Shown here one piece after another: positions 1 to 11,221 of a stretch of 64,000 bases of DNA. Positions within the stretch are counted from its first letter, which is position 1. Every line of letters starts with the position of its first letter. The stretch spans positions 13,741,239-13,805,238 of the forward strand of contig NC_136020.1 in the NCBI RefSeq assembly GCF_048128805.1, given 5' to 3'. This stretch comes from Centroberyx gerrardi. Its lineage: Eukaryota > Chordata > Actinopteri > Beryciformes > Berycidae. The position numbers and the translations under genes were made by a program. Below the pieces are notes generated by a model that was given only the letters and a program-made list of their open reading frames with translations, did no database searches and was not told where the DNA came from.

Positions 1-1397
1 GAAGCAGCTGGAGAGAGTTACAAGCACATCATCTAAGATCACTGGCTGTGAGCTCCATATGCCACCTGTATTCACAGGGAGAAACTGTCCACCAACCCTT
101 CACACCCTGCCAGTTCTTTCTTCAAACTCCTTCCTTCTAGGAACAGGTACCAGAGCATTAGCTGTCCAACCTCACGGCTCCATAATGACACCTACACAGA
201 GATTGTTTGTCACCTGAATGTGCAGGCTAGGTGATTTTTAATGGAAGCATTAGAAGTCCGGTAAATGAAGGATCTTTGTAAGGCATTAGGTCACTTTATT
301 AAAGGGTGGGCACTCTTTGCACAGTGTAAGAATAATGTGTAGGTGTGGATTTGGCACGTGTGTTTTTAGGTGTGTATGTATGGTATGCTGTATGACTGTT
401 ATCTCATGTACTTCATTGTCATGTGTCTTTGTTTTTAATGGAGCGGCATCAATGCAAATCCTATCTGCCTCCACTGACCCCACCTATTGTTTTCCCTGTT
501 CCTCCAAGCTGGCAGCATGGACTGCCCCAGAAATAAAATAAAATACAATAAAATAAAATAAACTAAATACACTGAGCAATAAAAATAGAGCATTTCCATT
601 TTAGCAGCATCTCTTCAACATTGAACTGTGATGTCACAGGGCACAATGGAGAGTTGTAGAGTTTAGAATCTATGGAATCAGAGTTTCAGGTCCAAGAGGC
701 GCCTTTGTGTGTCAGTTTACATGGATTCACTCTGCGTATACACCACGTCTTCAAGACTGCGATTGACTGTGTTTTCACCTTGTTGTCTGCTGTTGCTTTG
801 AGCGCGCATTCACCACTTTCTTATCAGTAACCACCTTCTCCAAGACCCTGCAAAGGTATGATTTTTTTCACTCACTTCACTTTCACTCACTCACAAGCCT
901 AAAACAAATCCTACGTTTTAGCATCCTAAGTGTCAGTGAAATGTTACATGTTACAGTTAGTTATATTGTCCCCAAATGAAACACTATGGCTAGACTTACA
1001 CTGCAAAGCTCAAATTTGACACTTTTCCCTCTTGTAACACAAATTTAATGTTGTAAGAGGGAAAAACAGGTGAAATCGGATGATTCTCTGTGTAGACAGC
1101 AATGTATTGGGATCAGGATCCCAAAAGCATCCTAGCAAGATGCTCTTGGTTAATACTAAAATGCCTTTGGGAAACCAGGCCCTGATCAGCCTCACATGGG
1201 GGAGTTACAGCTTTAATATGAGTCTGTCTGCTGTCAAGGCTCCTGCTACATTTCTTTGAGGCCTCAAACATTTCATTGAGCTATTGGTGTCTTTCTCTGT
1301 AGTAATATTGTACTATAAATGAATAACTTGAATAAATGCTGTATCATGCCATGCTGTATGTTATTTTCCATGGTGTTCAGGTTGCCTTGTAGAGATC
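1..1397. other. Upstream non-coding region with a candidate 5' non-coding exon
   Basis: I see no convincing coding sequence here. An A-rich (AATAAAAT)n stretch lies near 530-560. A good splice donor (GCAAAG|GTATGA) at 855/856 and an acceptor (CCTTGTAG|A) seven bases before the ATG at 1398 together suggest that a non-coding exon ending at 855 is spliced to the first coding exon of the downstream gene. The start of that exon cannot be placed. The first bases could hold the 3' end of another gene, but nothing shows this. Confidence 0.35.
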
Positions 1398-4300
1398 ATG
1401 GACTCTCACTCTCAGAGTCCCTCTGAGGTGGAGAAAGCTGAGGCCCAGACCCACACCAGGATCCAGTCCTGGACGGCGCTGGTCCACAGCTACTCCCTCA
1501 AACAAGTCATCTCCCAGCTGACAGTTCAGGTACATTATCACGGATGTGTGTTCAATGTGATATGAAATGGGAACCTTTGAATCCAAAGATAATCACAAGA
1601 TGCTCCAGTAGTTACAGTTCAGGCTTCTGCAGAATTATTTTATTACGTTATGCTCCAACTATTAAACTTATTGACTTGTATTACATGCATAGTTGATCAA
1701 ATCTCAACTTATGTTTTTGCTCCCTCCCTTGGTGAGTTATACAGTACATGCATGCTTCCCCTTCATTAAATCTTCATGGTTGAAACTCAAGTTCATGTCT
1801 CATGTTGGTCTTCTGTGCTCTCCAGATCAGCCCTTGTGCCCCTGAGTCTGGAAATTGTCTGCAGGCCAATTGCCTTCTGGACACACAGCGCCTCCTCTCT
1901 CCCTCCTTCCCCTGGGTCCAGGTGACGGAGGAGAAGCAGGAGGCCAACTGTCTCCTCCAGCCCACTGCGCACTACCAGGTGATACTGTACTGCTGGCATG
2001 TTCAAATGCTGCAAGTGCAGGAGGAATCCCCTTTAATGTGTTGACAATATTATGTCAAAATACATTGAATGACTTGTTAACACAAAAATAAAATGCATTG
2101 CAGTGTAAGATCAACAGTAGGCCTATATGTTGCCACCATATTATATCTAAGGTGTATATTTGCAGGTGGCCAAGTGCATCCTGGGCAGCTTGGAGGAGGT
2201 TTTAGGGCCCAGAGCCGTGCTGGAGAAAGCTCTGTTGGTCTCTTCACCCATCCTCCAGCAATATGTTGCTCACCTGGTGGCTCTGAACATAGCCCAGCTG
2301 GTCCCAGATCAGCTGTCACCTAACCAGGACAGACTGGTGAGTGAGACAAGTTAAACTTACTTTCAATTAAACTTAATCCTGTCGAGATTAGTTTAATGTT
2401 TTTATTGTATTCTATTTTAATTTTGTTCAGCTGACACATTTTAAAACGCATGACATGAATAACATAAAACTGTCAAGTATGATGACAAAAATGATTCAGA
2501 AATGTTTTCAGAGTGACAGCTTTGCAGTGGAAGCACTGTTTGCAGTCACATAGGCTAAGTATAATTTCAGTAAAGTTCATATAAAAAAAAAAACAGTAGG
2601 TAACATTTACATTTTTAGACATTTTCAAGACTTAAAGTGTTTGCAACAGTAACATAAGCTTAAATTCCTCCATCACCAACAAGCAACCAATAGTGAGAGT
2701 TCAAAGGTCAGAGCCATGGTGTCCTGACAATGGCAATCAAACTATTCCTGTGATCTTAGAATGATGATCTAAGACAGAGAAGAGGGAGGAAAGCTATGAA
2801 AAGAAATCAGAGAAATGCAAGCTAAGGAGAAAAGTTGAAAAGATTTTGAAGTCATTTAGTTGTAACATAAAAGCTGATGAAGTAAATGCAAACACTTACC
2901 AGCTTGTGATTTGACAGAGGGTGGTGTCGGCAGCAGACTGCCTCCCTCTCCCTGCTACACTCACTGTCAGCAGTGAGCTAGTGGAAGATCTGCTCATCCA
3001 GCTGATGCTGAAGCTCCACCCACTGAGCGGCTTTGGTGTCAGACAGCTGGATCAGCAACAACTGCTGGCCTTGTGCCTCCATGTAGGTGTACTACTAATA
3101 CTACTATTATTACTACTACTACTAATACTGCTGCTGCTACTGCCACCACTACTATACTACTACCCTTACTACAACTACTGCTATCTAACTCTGTTTTCTC
3201 TTCTCTTCTCTTCTCTTCTCTTCTCTTCTCTTCTCTTCTCTTCTCTTCTCTTCTCTTCTCTTCTCTTCTCTTCTTCATTGTGATCACCTCTCCTCTCCTT
3301 GTCCAGATGAGTGCTGTGACTCTGGAGACCCTGCGGAGAGTTCCAGGCATTGCCGTGGATACCAGTCTCCCTCCTCCACTGTGTAACACCAGGAGAGCCG
3401 CTGTGTTGCTCCAGAGCCGCCTCATGAAGAGCTTTGGATCATCTATTCAGGTACAACTGGATATCAGTGCCAATCGCATCCCATTTGTTGGATATGATTT
3501 TCATGCAATACTGTGAGCACATGCATTTTCAGAATGGATTGTCCCAGTGGGAGTTGAACCCCTAATGCCCTATCTTGACAAAATCCTCCTAAAAATTGTC
3601 CTTGGTCCAAATCTTTCTGGACTGCCTCTCACAAAAATGCCTGGTCTGTTGCTGTAGGTGAAGAAACTGCTGGCGATGAGAGACCCTGCTCTCCTCTGCT
3701 CAATCCCACATGTAATCATCGAGGCCGTCCTGACTATGTACCAGCCAGGCAGGCAGGCCGACCTGTCAGGTGCTCCGAACCAAGGTGATCAAATGGAAGA
3801 AGCTATGGTCATTTATTGCTATACATCCCACAATACCTTGCACTTCATGCAATAGGTATTCTCAACACAACCAGATTCATGTTGTGGGGAGGAATGGCGG
3901 TCTGGCCGGTCCCATGATTTTTTTAACTTTAGGAATACTCTCCACTATGACACTGCTTCACCCCTCCTTATTCTCTGCTCCCAGTATTATGACACTGCTT
4001 GACCGATCCTTCTTTTCTGCTCTTAGCACCCAGGGAGAGAGATGAGATGGAGACCAGGCTGTTCTCTCAGCTTCTCCCTGAATCTCTGCGGGAGAAAATG
4101 TTCCAGCAGTATGGAACTTGGATCCGGTGCACCAAGGTCTTTCAGAAGGCTCTGCGCAGGATCACTGACCAGGACATCCTGGAATACCGGAGCAGAGTCG
4201 CCAAGCCCCGCTCGTCCAACAGGGATGTGGTGTGGGTGGACGGCACGTTCTTTGTTGGTGACGACTATGAGGAGGTGAAGACGCCGACGGACAGCAGCTT

Positions 4301-6073
4301 CGTCAAGAACCCTCTGGCCCTCGACTGCAGCCTGGCTGCCTTCATGAAGCAGTTCCCAGAGACAGAACTGTTTGCAGAGACCAAGCCTGTCACTGATGGG
4401 TTAGACGGTTGGTCTTTTCTCAGTGTCCAAGGAACTGCAGGAGGGAGAGGAGACCAGGGGTTTGTCTGTGGCCCTGAGGGGAAACCAACCAAATCTGGCT
4501 TCAGATCTCTCCAGTCTTCTCCTCCGCAACCATTGGCTGGTGTCCAATCACTTCTGACTACAGTAGGTTTACTTCAGCTAAATAAAACAGTGTGTAAGAA
4601 AGTGTTTGTGAAACTATATGTTTCTACTGGCTCCTCACATGCTAACAGTACCAGCAAATTTATATTAGTCCGGGTCAAAGATTACAAACCCCTAACTACC
4701 CCTGAAGTGAAAGCTCCATCTGTACAGGGTTCAGCTGAACCAACCAAAATCTTCTCCTCTAACACAGGAAAGAGCTGTGGTGCAGGAGTCCACCATCAAA
4801 TGCATCCTGGTGGAACTTTTCCGAGGCAGAGATAAGACTCTGTACCGGCCGCAGCACCTGCAGAACCGGACCTTTGAGAAGGAGCTGGTGCAGCACATCC
4901 ACTCCCTGCTGCAGAAGGAGGCGGCCAAGTACCAACACAACAGAGTCTTCCTCCGAAACCTGCAACGCCTCACCGACCCCGAGCAGGAGGTTTGTTTTGA
5001 TTTCATTTGGGGTTAAAACAAAAACATCAAATTTTAAAAGGAACATGAATTCACTTCAAAATCACTTCACTGACATAACGCAACTCAATATCAGGAAGAT
5101 GTCCCCAATATTTTGTACATTTAGTGTATAAATTCAGTGTATAAACTCACCCACTTTCTCCTCTCGCAGATCAAACTGAGCCTGGATCTGTCCTGGCCCC
5201 TCAAAGTCGCTCTGGGTCAGGCCCTTCCTAACGTCTGGCTGAGCAGACAAGGGCTGATGGAGGATCCTCAGATCGCCTTGCTGGCCTGCAGCCTCATCGC
5301 CACAGAGATCCTCAACCACCTCAAGCCCTCTGTGAGCTTTGCTGAAGGCACCAAGAGCGGAGAGGAAACCCCGTTCAGCGTCAACATCCCAGTCCAGCGA
5401 GAGGAGGGGGAGACAGAGAGAGACCAGACCCTGCTGGAGCTGCGTCTGCAGAAGCAGCGCAAGGAGAGCAGGGAGGAGTTCTGGAGCACAGAGCCGAAGG
5501 TGAGCCGCCATTCAAAGCAACATGTTTTCAAAGTCACAGTCTACAGCACATGGTTAATGTTAAACCTAAGGCATACACTGAATGGACAAAATATTAGGGA
5601 CACTTTCTCTTTTCATTAAGTAAGCTGATGAGGTGAATCCAGGTAAAAGCTATTATCCCTTATTGATTTCCCTCATTAAATCTATAGCAAGCACAAAGGA
5701 AGAGATGAAGATAAAGAGAAGCAGACGAGTTAGAAAAGGATTTTTAAACTTTGAGACAATTGACATGTGGATTGTGGGGCTGCAACTCAATATCAGGAAG
5801 ATGTCCCTAATATTTTCTACATTCAGTGTAGTTTTACTGCAAAGCTAAAACTCCTTAACCATGGTACTGTGTAAACTGTAACTTTCCTGAAACACAGGCC
5901 ATTTCCTGCTGATATGGTATGAACATGATGCTCAGAAACAATGGAAAAGGTAAGATCTGACATTTTGTTTTACTCGACAGGTTGCTGCAGTGACAGCAGA
6001 GCTGAAAGAGAAGAAGAAGAAGAAAAAGTGGCTCTCTTGGCTCTGTGGCCTCTTCAGGCGCAAGAGGACATAG
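1398..6073 (+). CDS. Uncharacterised multi-exon protein, about 690 aa
   Basis: I do not recognise this protein. Ten exons join in frame: 1398-1529, 1826-1978, 2166-2336, 2918-3082, 3307-3450, 3658-3784, 4027-4562, 4768-4989, 5170-5499 and 5981-6073. All have AG acceptors and GT donors, and most junctions are phase 0. The reading frame stays open to a TAG at 6071-6073. The product looks soluble and helical. There is no signal peptide or membrane segment. Exon 7 is long and ends in a Ser/Pro-rich part. Exons 8-9 are rich in Glu, Lys, Arg and Gln (for example LELRLQKQRKESREEFW), as expected of coiled-coil or helical segments. The C-terminus is strongly basic (a run of six Lys, then WLSWLCGLFRRKRT). 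The exon 7 donor (ACA|GTAGGT at 4562) is the least certain junction: the frame also stays open past it to 4835, so a retained-intron isoform is possible. Introns carry a (CTTCT)n repeat and a MITE. Confidence 0.7.
3196..3274. repeat. (CTTCT)n pentanucleotide microsatellite
   Basis: An almost perfect CTTCT array lies in intron 4 of the uncharacterised gene. It ends about 30 bases before the acceptor of exon 5 (3307), so it extends that exon's pyrimidine tract. Imperfect ACT/CTG triplet repeats precede it at 3090-3185. Long Leu/Phe/Ser reading frames here are repeat artefacts. Confidence 0.9.
5574..5830. mobile_element. Short TIR element (MITE), Tc1/mariner-like
   Basis: About 257 bases bounded by inverted ends: CACTGAATGGACAAAATATT on the left, and on the right the reverse complement of CACTGAATGTAGAAAATATT. 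Both ends are flanked by TA, the duplication expected for Tc1/mariner-type insertion. It lies in the last intron of the uncharacterised gene, between exons 9 and 10. A second, truncated copy of the right-end sequence (CAACTCAATATCAGGAAGATGTC) occurs at about 5080-5135 in the preceding intron, showing this is a dispersed family. No coding capacity. Confidence 0.75.
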
Positions 6074-6393
6074 ACAGACACACACACACATTGTTTTGTT
6101 GTATTATTGTATTGTATCGTTGTATCCCAAACATCTCTCTCTGTAACCAACTGAGAAACCTCACAGGATGAGGAGCCATGATTTGCCTCCATATAGTGCT
6201 TGCCTGTGGCATATCACCATATCACTAGTTGGATGGCTGTTTTGTGTATTTTGACAGATGACTTATTTTGACCAACATATGCAGAATAAGCCTGATTTGC
6301 TGATGCTGCTGATTGCTGCTGATATATCAGTAGAACATTGTGTTTTATTCTTGTATTATTGTATTGTATAATTGTGTCGTTGTTCACTAGATT
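6074..6393 (+). other. Presumed 3' UTR and downstream sequence
   Basis: Non-coding sequence follows the stop codon at 6073, with a short CA repeat at 6079-6090 and no clear AATAAA. A hAT element then interrupts it at 6394. The first good polyadenylation signal (AATAAA, 7894-7899) lies beyond that element, so the element may sit inside the 3' UTR. This is inference from the signal position only. Confidence 0.3.
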
Positions 6394-7434
6394 CAGGGGC
6401 GGAAATCACGGGGGGGACAGGGGGGTCCGGACCCCCCCTTCCTGGGACTAACAGAGAGTTGTCCCCCTCAATATATCATTGTAAACATAACTATATAATT
6501 TTAAATAATATAATAATATGCATTGAAAGCACTTGTGATAATTATAGACGCAAAACAATGCGTTTTTAAGTTTCGAAAGATTGAGTCCCCCCCTCATATG
6601 CCTCACAGTGGTTTGGTCCACTGCCTACCTGCCTCCCCGAACCCCCACACACACACATTAGCCCTCGGTACGAGTGTGTGTGGAGGATCTCTGGAAGTGT
6701 GTCAGTGGTGGCTGACCTCCAGTAAGTAGCTGAGGTTAACTTAAAACAAAGGATGTGTCAGACATTTTTCTTTACTTCTACCACTCAATAGAATAAAACA
6801 CATTCACAATTGTAACCAGACTACATTTTGTTCCGTTACCTCGCGGTTGAATCTTGTGCGTCAGCGTGTTGGTACGGAGCCGCGTCTCCTAATGCATGTG
6901 TGTGTATGGAGGCAGGAGGTCTATCCACAATTAAAATCATCATAACTCACTGAATGTTCGACCGATTTTCAAGCGGTTTGGTTTGTTACAAATGCCAGAC
7001 ATGTATTTATGATACAGGATACTTGGTTAGATTAAAATGCGGGATTTCATACCAAAATACTTTATCTTTTGTAGATGGTAACAGTAATATTTCTATAATA
7101 TAATATTTAAGATTAACTTACCCTATGTAATTAGGTTCTAAGTATATTATTTTTTTCTTACTGCATGTAAAATGGCTGCCACTATGTTATTTTGTTCATA
7201 ATTTTGGAAATAAATGAAGACTTAATTAATAAAAAAGACATAATTACAACAAACATTATGTTAAAATATAAGTAAGTTTCTGGCAGGCTTCATAGCGTTC
7301 TGGACTTTTACACATTGACAGCAAAACATTAGAGATCTGCTTTTTCGGGAAAACTAAATCTAATTAGGCATATATTAGCTTTAGTTCAGTTAATGGGTGT
7401 TGCATCTCACCTACTACTGTAAATAACCTGCATG

Positions 7435-7477
<43 letters not shown>

Positions 7478-7770
7478 TATTTGTCAGCCAGTCAGTTAAA
7501 ATGGCAGAGAAAAGAAAAACAGACATCCGATCATTTTTCAGTGCACCGAAACGCCAAGTAGAAAGACCCCAGTAATATCAAAGGCAATTTGATAAAATCT
7601 TCATAAGAAAGGAATGAAGTGCTTATGGAAATGTTTCATAATGGACCTCTATATACATTTAATACAACAGTACTTTTGGCGGCACCTTTGGTGTCCCCTT
7701 CAGGAATTGCTCTTGAGAAATTTTTCTGTTTATTGTCCCCCCCAACAGTGAAATGAAATATCCGCCCTTG
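6394..7770. mobile_element. Non-autonomous hAT DNA transposon (1,377 bp)
   Basis: Perfect 8-bp direct repeats ACTAGATT flank the element (6386-6393 and 7771-7778). The ends are short inverted repeats: CAGGGGCGGAAAT on the left, and CAAGGGCGGATAT when the right end is read inwards. An 8-bp duplication with CA-starting TIRs is diagnostic of the hAT superfamily. Inside are a G/C-run near the left end, a (GT)n microsatellite at 7437-7476 and a 24-codon remnant of a transposase N-terminus. Almost no coding sequence remains, so the element depended on a transposase supplied in trans. The perfect target duplication suggests a fairly young insertion. Confidence 0.88.
7501..7575 (+). pseudogene. hAT transposase N-terminal remnant
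   Basis: A 24-codon frame (MAEKRKTDIRSFFSAPKRQ and five more residues) ends in TAA. The KRKTDIRSFF motif resembles the N-terminus of transposases of the hAT/ZMYM1-like group. It lies inside the hAT element in the position and orientation expected for the start of the transposase gene. The rest of the gene, including the dimerisation and catalytic regions, is missing. Confidence 0.6.
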
Positions 7771-8090
7771 ACTAGATTGTAAACCTAGTGAACATTCACA
7801 TCACAATATACTCCCACCTCAACATGTCAAGGTGATATGATGATTCTTCTTTTTTATATATATAGTTTTTAACTTCAGAGCTTTATTTCTTTAAATAAAA
7901 TGATGCCTGAATATCTGCTGTGCCTTCAACTTTTCTGTGATGTTTTGGTCAAATTGGACCGTTTCATGTTTACTATGTAATAACTACCACATTATTTCTC
8001 ATGTTTACAAAAGGCTTCATGATAGTTTCAGCATTTTTAAACACAAAAACCCGCTGTCACCATTCTGCTTGGGTTTAGAAAATAAATACG
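7771..8090. other. Non-coding gap with polyadenylation signal
   Basis: AT-rich sequence without coding features. AATAAA at 7894-7899 (+) could terminate the uncharacterised gene at 1398-6073. The left boundary of the following LINE fragment is not sharp. Confidence 0.35.
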
Positions 8091-9010
8091 GCAGATTCCA
8101 TATATACATGAGTCTCTGTCACTCAACTTTGACCCAGAACTTTTATTTGCAATACAATAACACCAAACCCTACTCCATACATATCGCAAATATCTGTGGT
8201 GACAAAGGGTCCCCTTGTGCCTCCTGTTACTTTAAATACTTCAGAAAGTGTCCCGTTTACTCTAATTCTTGCATTTGGATGTTGATACATTATTTTTAAC
8301 TATGCAATAAACTTTTCATGAAATCCAAATGCTTCGCACGTTTCAAATATAAATGAATGTCGAATTAGTTGACAGTTTTGGTCCTCTGACACTTTGGTTA
8401 AATCTAAAGAATTCACATATAACTTCAGTCCGTTATCATACCTATCTGCTCCTTTATATAGATTTTGGTAATATTTCAGAAAACATGTTTGGTAGTGAGT
8501 TTTCATCCTTAATTTCAGAAATGATAGTTCTCTCCTTCTGTTTTTTTTTTTTTTAACTTAAATGCCAAGAGCTTTAATGCCTTCGGACTGCTATCATAAT
8601 ACGTTTGTCTTGTGAAATATTTTTGTATGTTTTGCAGTCTTCCTACTTCTTTTTCTATTTTTTTTTGCTTTTGTGACTTTTTCTTTTTCAAAGCGGCATA
8701 TGCTATTATTTCCCCACGTATTGTGGCTTTAGCAGTTTCCCACAATGTAATGGGTGTAACCTGTCCATTGTCATTATTCTGAAAATATTGTCCCATAGCT
8801 TGGCAAATTTTATCTTTAACTTATCCTTTAGTAAAGAGTTATTTAATCTCCTTCTCTTCCCTCTTTCAACTTCCAAATCTAGTTTCAACTTTACTGGGGC
8901 ACGATCAGTCATATTTATTGATTCAATTTCACATTTCTTAACTCTGGTTATGTCATTCTTAAACATAAAAATATAATCTAGTCTAGAATATAGTACTGTG
9001 AGAAAATAAG
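8090..9010 (-). mobile_element. L1-type LINE fragment (endonuclease end to RT start)
   Basis: Translation of the minus strand, from 9010 downwards, gives fragments typical of fish L1/Tx1-like ORF2. First comes the end of the endonuclease domain (SRLDYIFMFKNDI, then TDRAPVKLKLDLE). The linker follows (LWETAKATIRGEIIAYAA, RYYDSSPKALKLLAFKLKKKK-like, KYYQNLYKGADRYDNG). Last is the start of reverse transcriptase (ARIRVNGTLSE, VTGGTRG). The pieces lie in several frames with stops, so the copy is dead. It is truncated at both ends. The plus-strand reading frame at 7937-8299 is antisense to it and is not a gene. Confidence 0.82.
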
Positions 9011-9110
9011 GGCAGGGTGAGTGAGGGCGCTCTGCACAGAGGAGGCCCACTCCTAACTGCAGTTGTCAAAGCTCACCAAAGGGGGCCAGTGTTGGTCATG
9101 AAAAGTTGTC

Positions 9111-9148
<38 letters not shown>

Positions 9149-10047
9149 ATAAGTTCAGTAGCAGGGCAGCATGGTGTCATGAGTAGGGAAACTGTGCTTC
9201 AACCGTAGCAAGGCAAACAAGCATCTGTCATGCTGTAGTCTCCTTGAGCAAGACACTGAAGCCCTATGAGTTACAGGCATGCTGTTGACCCTGACCTTTG
9301 ACCTTCCTATGGAGGAGAGCAAGCAAAAAGAGAAAAATGCTCCTTTGGGTATCAATAGAGTGTCACATTACTGGAGGATTCAATACAGACCTCCAAGTAG
9401 CATCATACCTGTTGCCTGGTATTTTTACTAAAACTTGCTTTGCTTAAACTCTGTTGATTGCAGAGATATACATCCAAATTGCAGGGCATACCTATTCCAT
9501 GTGGCTACCAACATTGCAAAAAATCCCAATCTTAACAAGTCATTTAGTCTATTACTGAGTCCTAAAATCTTAATTTTCTTAAAATAAACAAATCTGCCAA
9601 CGCCCAACAGCGTTAGATAATTTGTTTCAAGAAATTTGTATATTGTGTCATTAACTTGATAGTAGTGCAGTGATCTGCCTTATTTCAAGATACTGACACT
9701 CATTTCTAGAGAATTCCTGAAACAAGTGACGTTATCTCACCTCACTGGCAGAATTTTTCTCTTGGTTTATGAAAAACAAGATTTGAAAGCTGAATATGAG
9801 ACTAAATTACTTGATAAGATGTTTTTTTTTAGTAAGTATCACTAAAGATTATTTCAAATTATTAGAGTTTTTAGAAAGAAAAAAAACAATTGTACTACAC
9901 TTATCTGATGCAATAAAATACACAGTTATTTCTTTTCAGGGTTTATTAGTGGATTTTGTTTAAGGTGTAGTAAACGCCAGTCGAAGGAGAGAGGTTTGCT
10001 AAGTTGGAAAGGCACTAGCTAGGAACAGGGCTAAAAGTCTGTGTGGA
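9011..10047. repeat. Repeat-derived intergenic DNA
   Basis: Contains a (GT)n array at about 9112-9145. A tRNA-SINE-like tail lies around 9170-9260 (CTTGAGCAAGACACTGAAGC, a phrase repeated in SINEs elsewhere in this window). An AT-rich unit at about 9500-9900 looks like a dispersed teleost repeat by memory only. I see no gene. Confidence 0.45.
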
Positions 10048-10794
10048 TCATTCCTCCCACTGGTCCTGCAGGGCATCATGGTTGAACATGACGGACACGG
10101 AGCGCCAGGTACTCGTAGTCAGGGGGTTGTAGGCCTTTGCACTGCGTAGGCAGCTGGTACCATCACAGCCACCCACCTGGGAGAGGGAAGGTGAAGTTTA
10201 GGAGCACTGATTCACAGTCTGTATCTTATATGAGCAGAACCTGTGTTTTTTGTGAAGCTCTTCATGAAATATCTGTTTGCCTCACCGTATAGATTCGTTC
10301 TCTGTATGCAATAACACCAAGTCCGCTATGTCTGCTTCTCATGGGGAAAAAATCATAGCCTATTAGCTGGTCTTAGGGATGTAATACTTTGCAGTGAATA
10401 GGCACTCGTTGCCATTGAAGCCACCACAAAAGTACACCGAGTGAAAAATAATGCAAGGATAGCAGATGAATGCAAATAGTGACTGAATGCTGAATGGGTG
10501 TATGCAGAGTGATATTTACAGTCTACTCTCTTACAGTCTACTGTCTATTTGTCTTGCACTGTCCCCTTGCTCTGCACATGCAGTCCTGTTGTTAAAATAA
10601 TTCCGGTTGCTTCAGTGATTGGGTACTTATCCTTATTTCACTCAATAACATTGTAGGCATTAGCTGATGCTTTTACCCAGAGCAACCTAAAACAAGTAAA
10701 CAGTGGTGTCTGAGATATATTGTTTGAATAAAAAATTTTGACCTGTAATTATAGCCCATTAGGAAAATCACTGTAATTTTTCATCTGAGATTCA

Positions 10795-11012
10795 GGAGAA
10801 AGTCACCTGTTTTATAGATGGACACAGCCTGATCCATAGTCCTCCGCCCCTGGTTTCATCGTGGAGGGAGCAATGAGCGAGCAGGTAGGGGATTTGGTTC
10901 TGCTCATGGTCTCTTTGACAGGAAACATGGCTTTGGAATATGAGCACATCGGCTGTTATGGGGGTCAAACTATGGGACAATTTATCTATCCACTAGGCCA
11001 CCCTGTCACCCC
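10795..11012 (-). mobile_element. tRNA-derived SINE
   Basis: The minus strand begins GGGTGACAGGGTGGCCTAGT at about 11012. This matches the head of the SINE at 60064 (GGGTGACAAAGTGGCCTAAT), including the A-box-like GTGGCCTAGTGG. It sits within the klhl10-like pseudogene region. The 3' boundary is approximate. Confidence 0.5.
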
Positions 11013-11148
11013 CACAGTGATGCTGGGACCCCATAGACAGGTGACCATAAAGTACAAAACCCCCTACATGTAAAGTGAACATTGATGCGAACTGTACGCC
11101 TCCTTGTGGGTAGCTGCAAGGTCGCAAACAGCCACCAAAGCAAAGACT

Positions 11149-11221
11149 CGCCTGAACAGGGACTTGAACCCTGGACCCTCAGATTAAAAGTCTGATGCTC
11201 TACCGACTGAGCTATCCAGGC
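11149..11221 (-). tRNA. tRNA-Lys (anticodon TTT)
   Basis: The 73-nt minus-strand sequence folds into a full cloverleaf. The acceptor stem GCCTGGA pairs with TTCAGGC (one G-T pair), with discriminator G. The D arm contains TAGCTCAGTCGG (A box). The anticodon stem TCAGA/TCTGA encloses loop CTTTTAA, giving anticodon TTT. The T arm contains GGTTCAAGTCC (B box). No CCA is encoded, as usual in eukaryotes. The first run of four T downstream lies about 90 bases away, so transcription may end late; alternatively this is a retro-copied tRNA. It interrupts a Kelch fragment of the klhl10-like pseudogene. Confidence 0.93.

Noticed and set aside
3039..3425. Minus-strand 128-residue frame
   Set aside because: Crosses the (CTTCT)n repeat and is antisense to confirmed exons.
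4563..4835. Read-through of exon 7 of the uncharacterised gene to a TGA at 4835
   Set aside because: The frame of exon 8 (4768-4989) differs and is clearly coding, and a phase-compatible donor exists at 4562; kept only as a possible retained intron.
1398..6073. Identity with CCDC87-like proteins
   Set aside because: A short stretch (LLVSSPILQQYVAHL) gave a weak impression of similarity, but the rest of the protein does not match what I recall of that family.
7937..8299. Plus-strand 120-residue frame
   Set aside because: Antisense to the L1 fragment and without protein-like composition.
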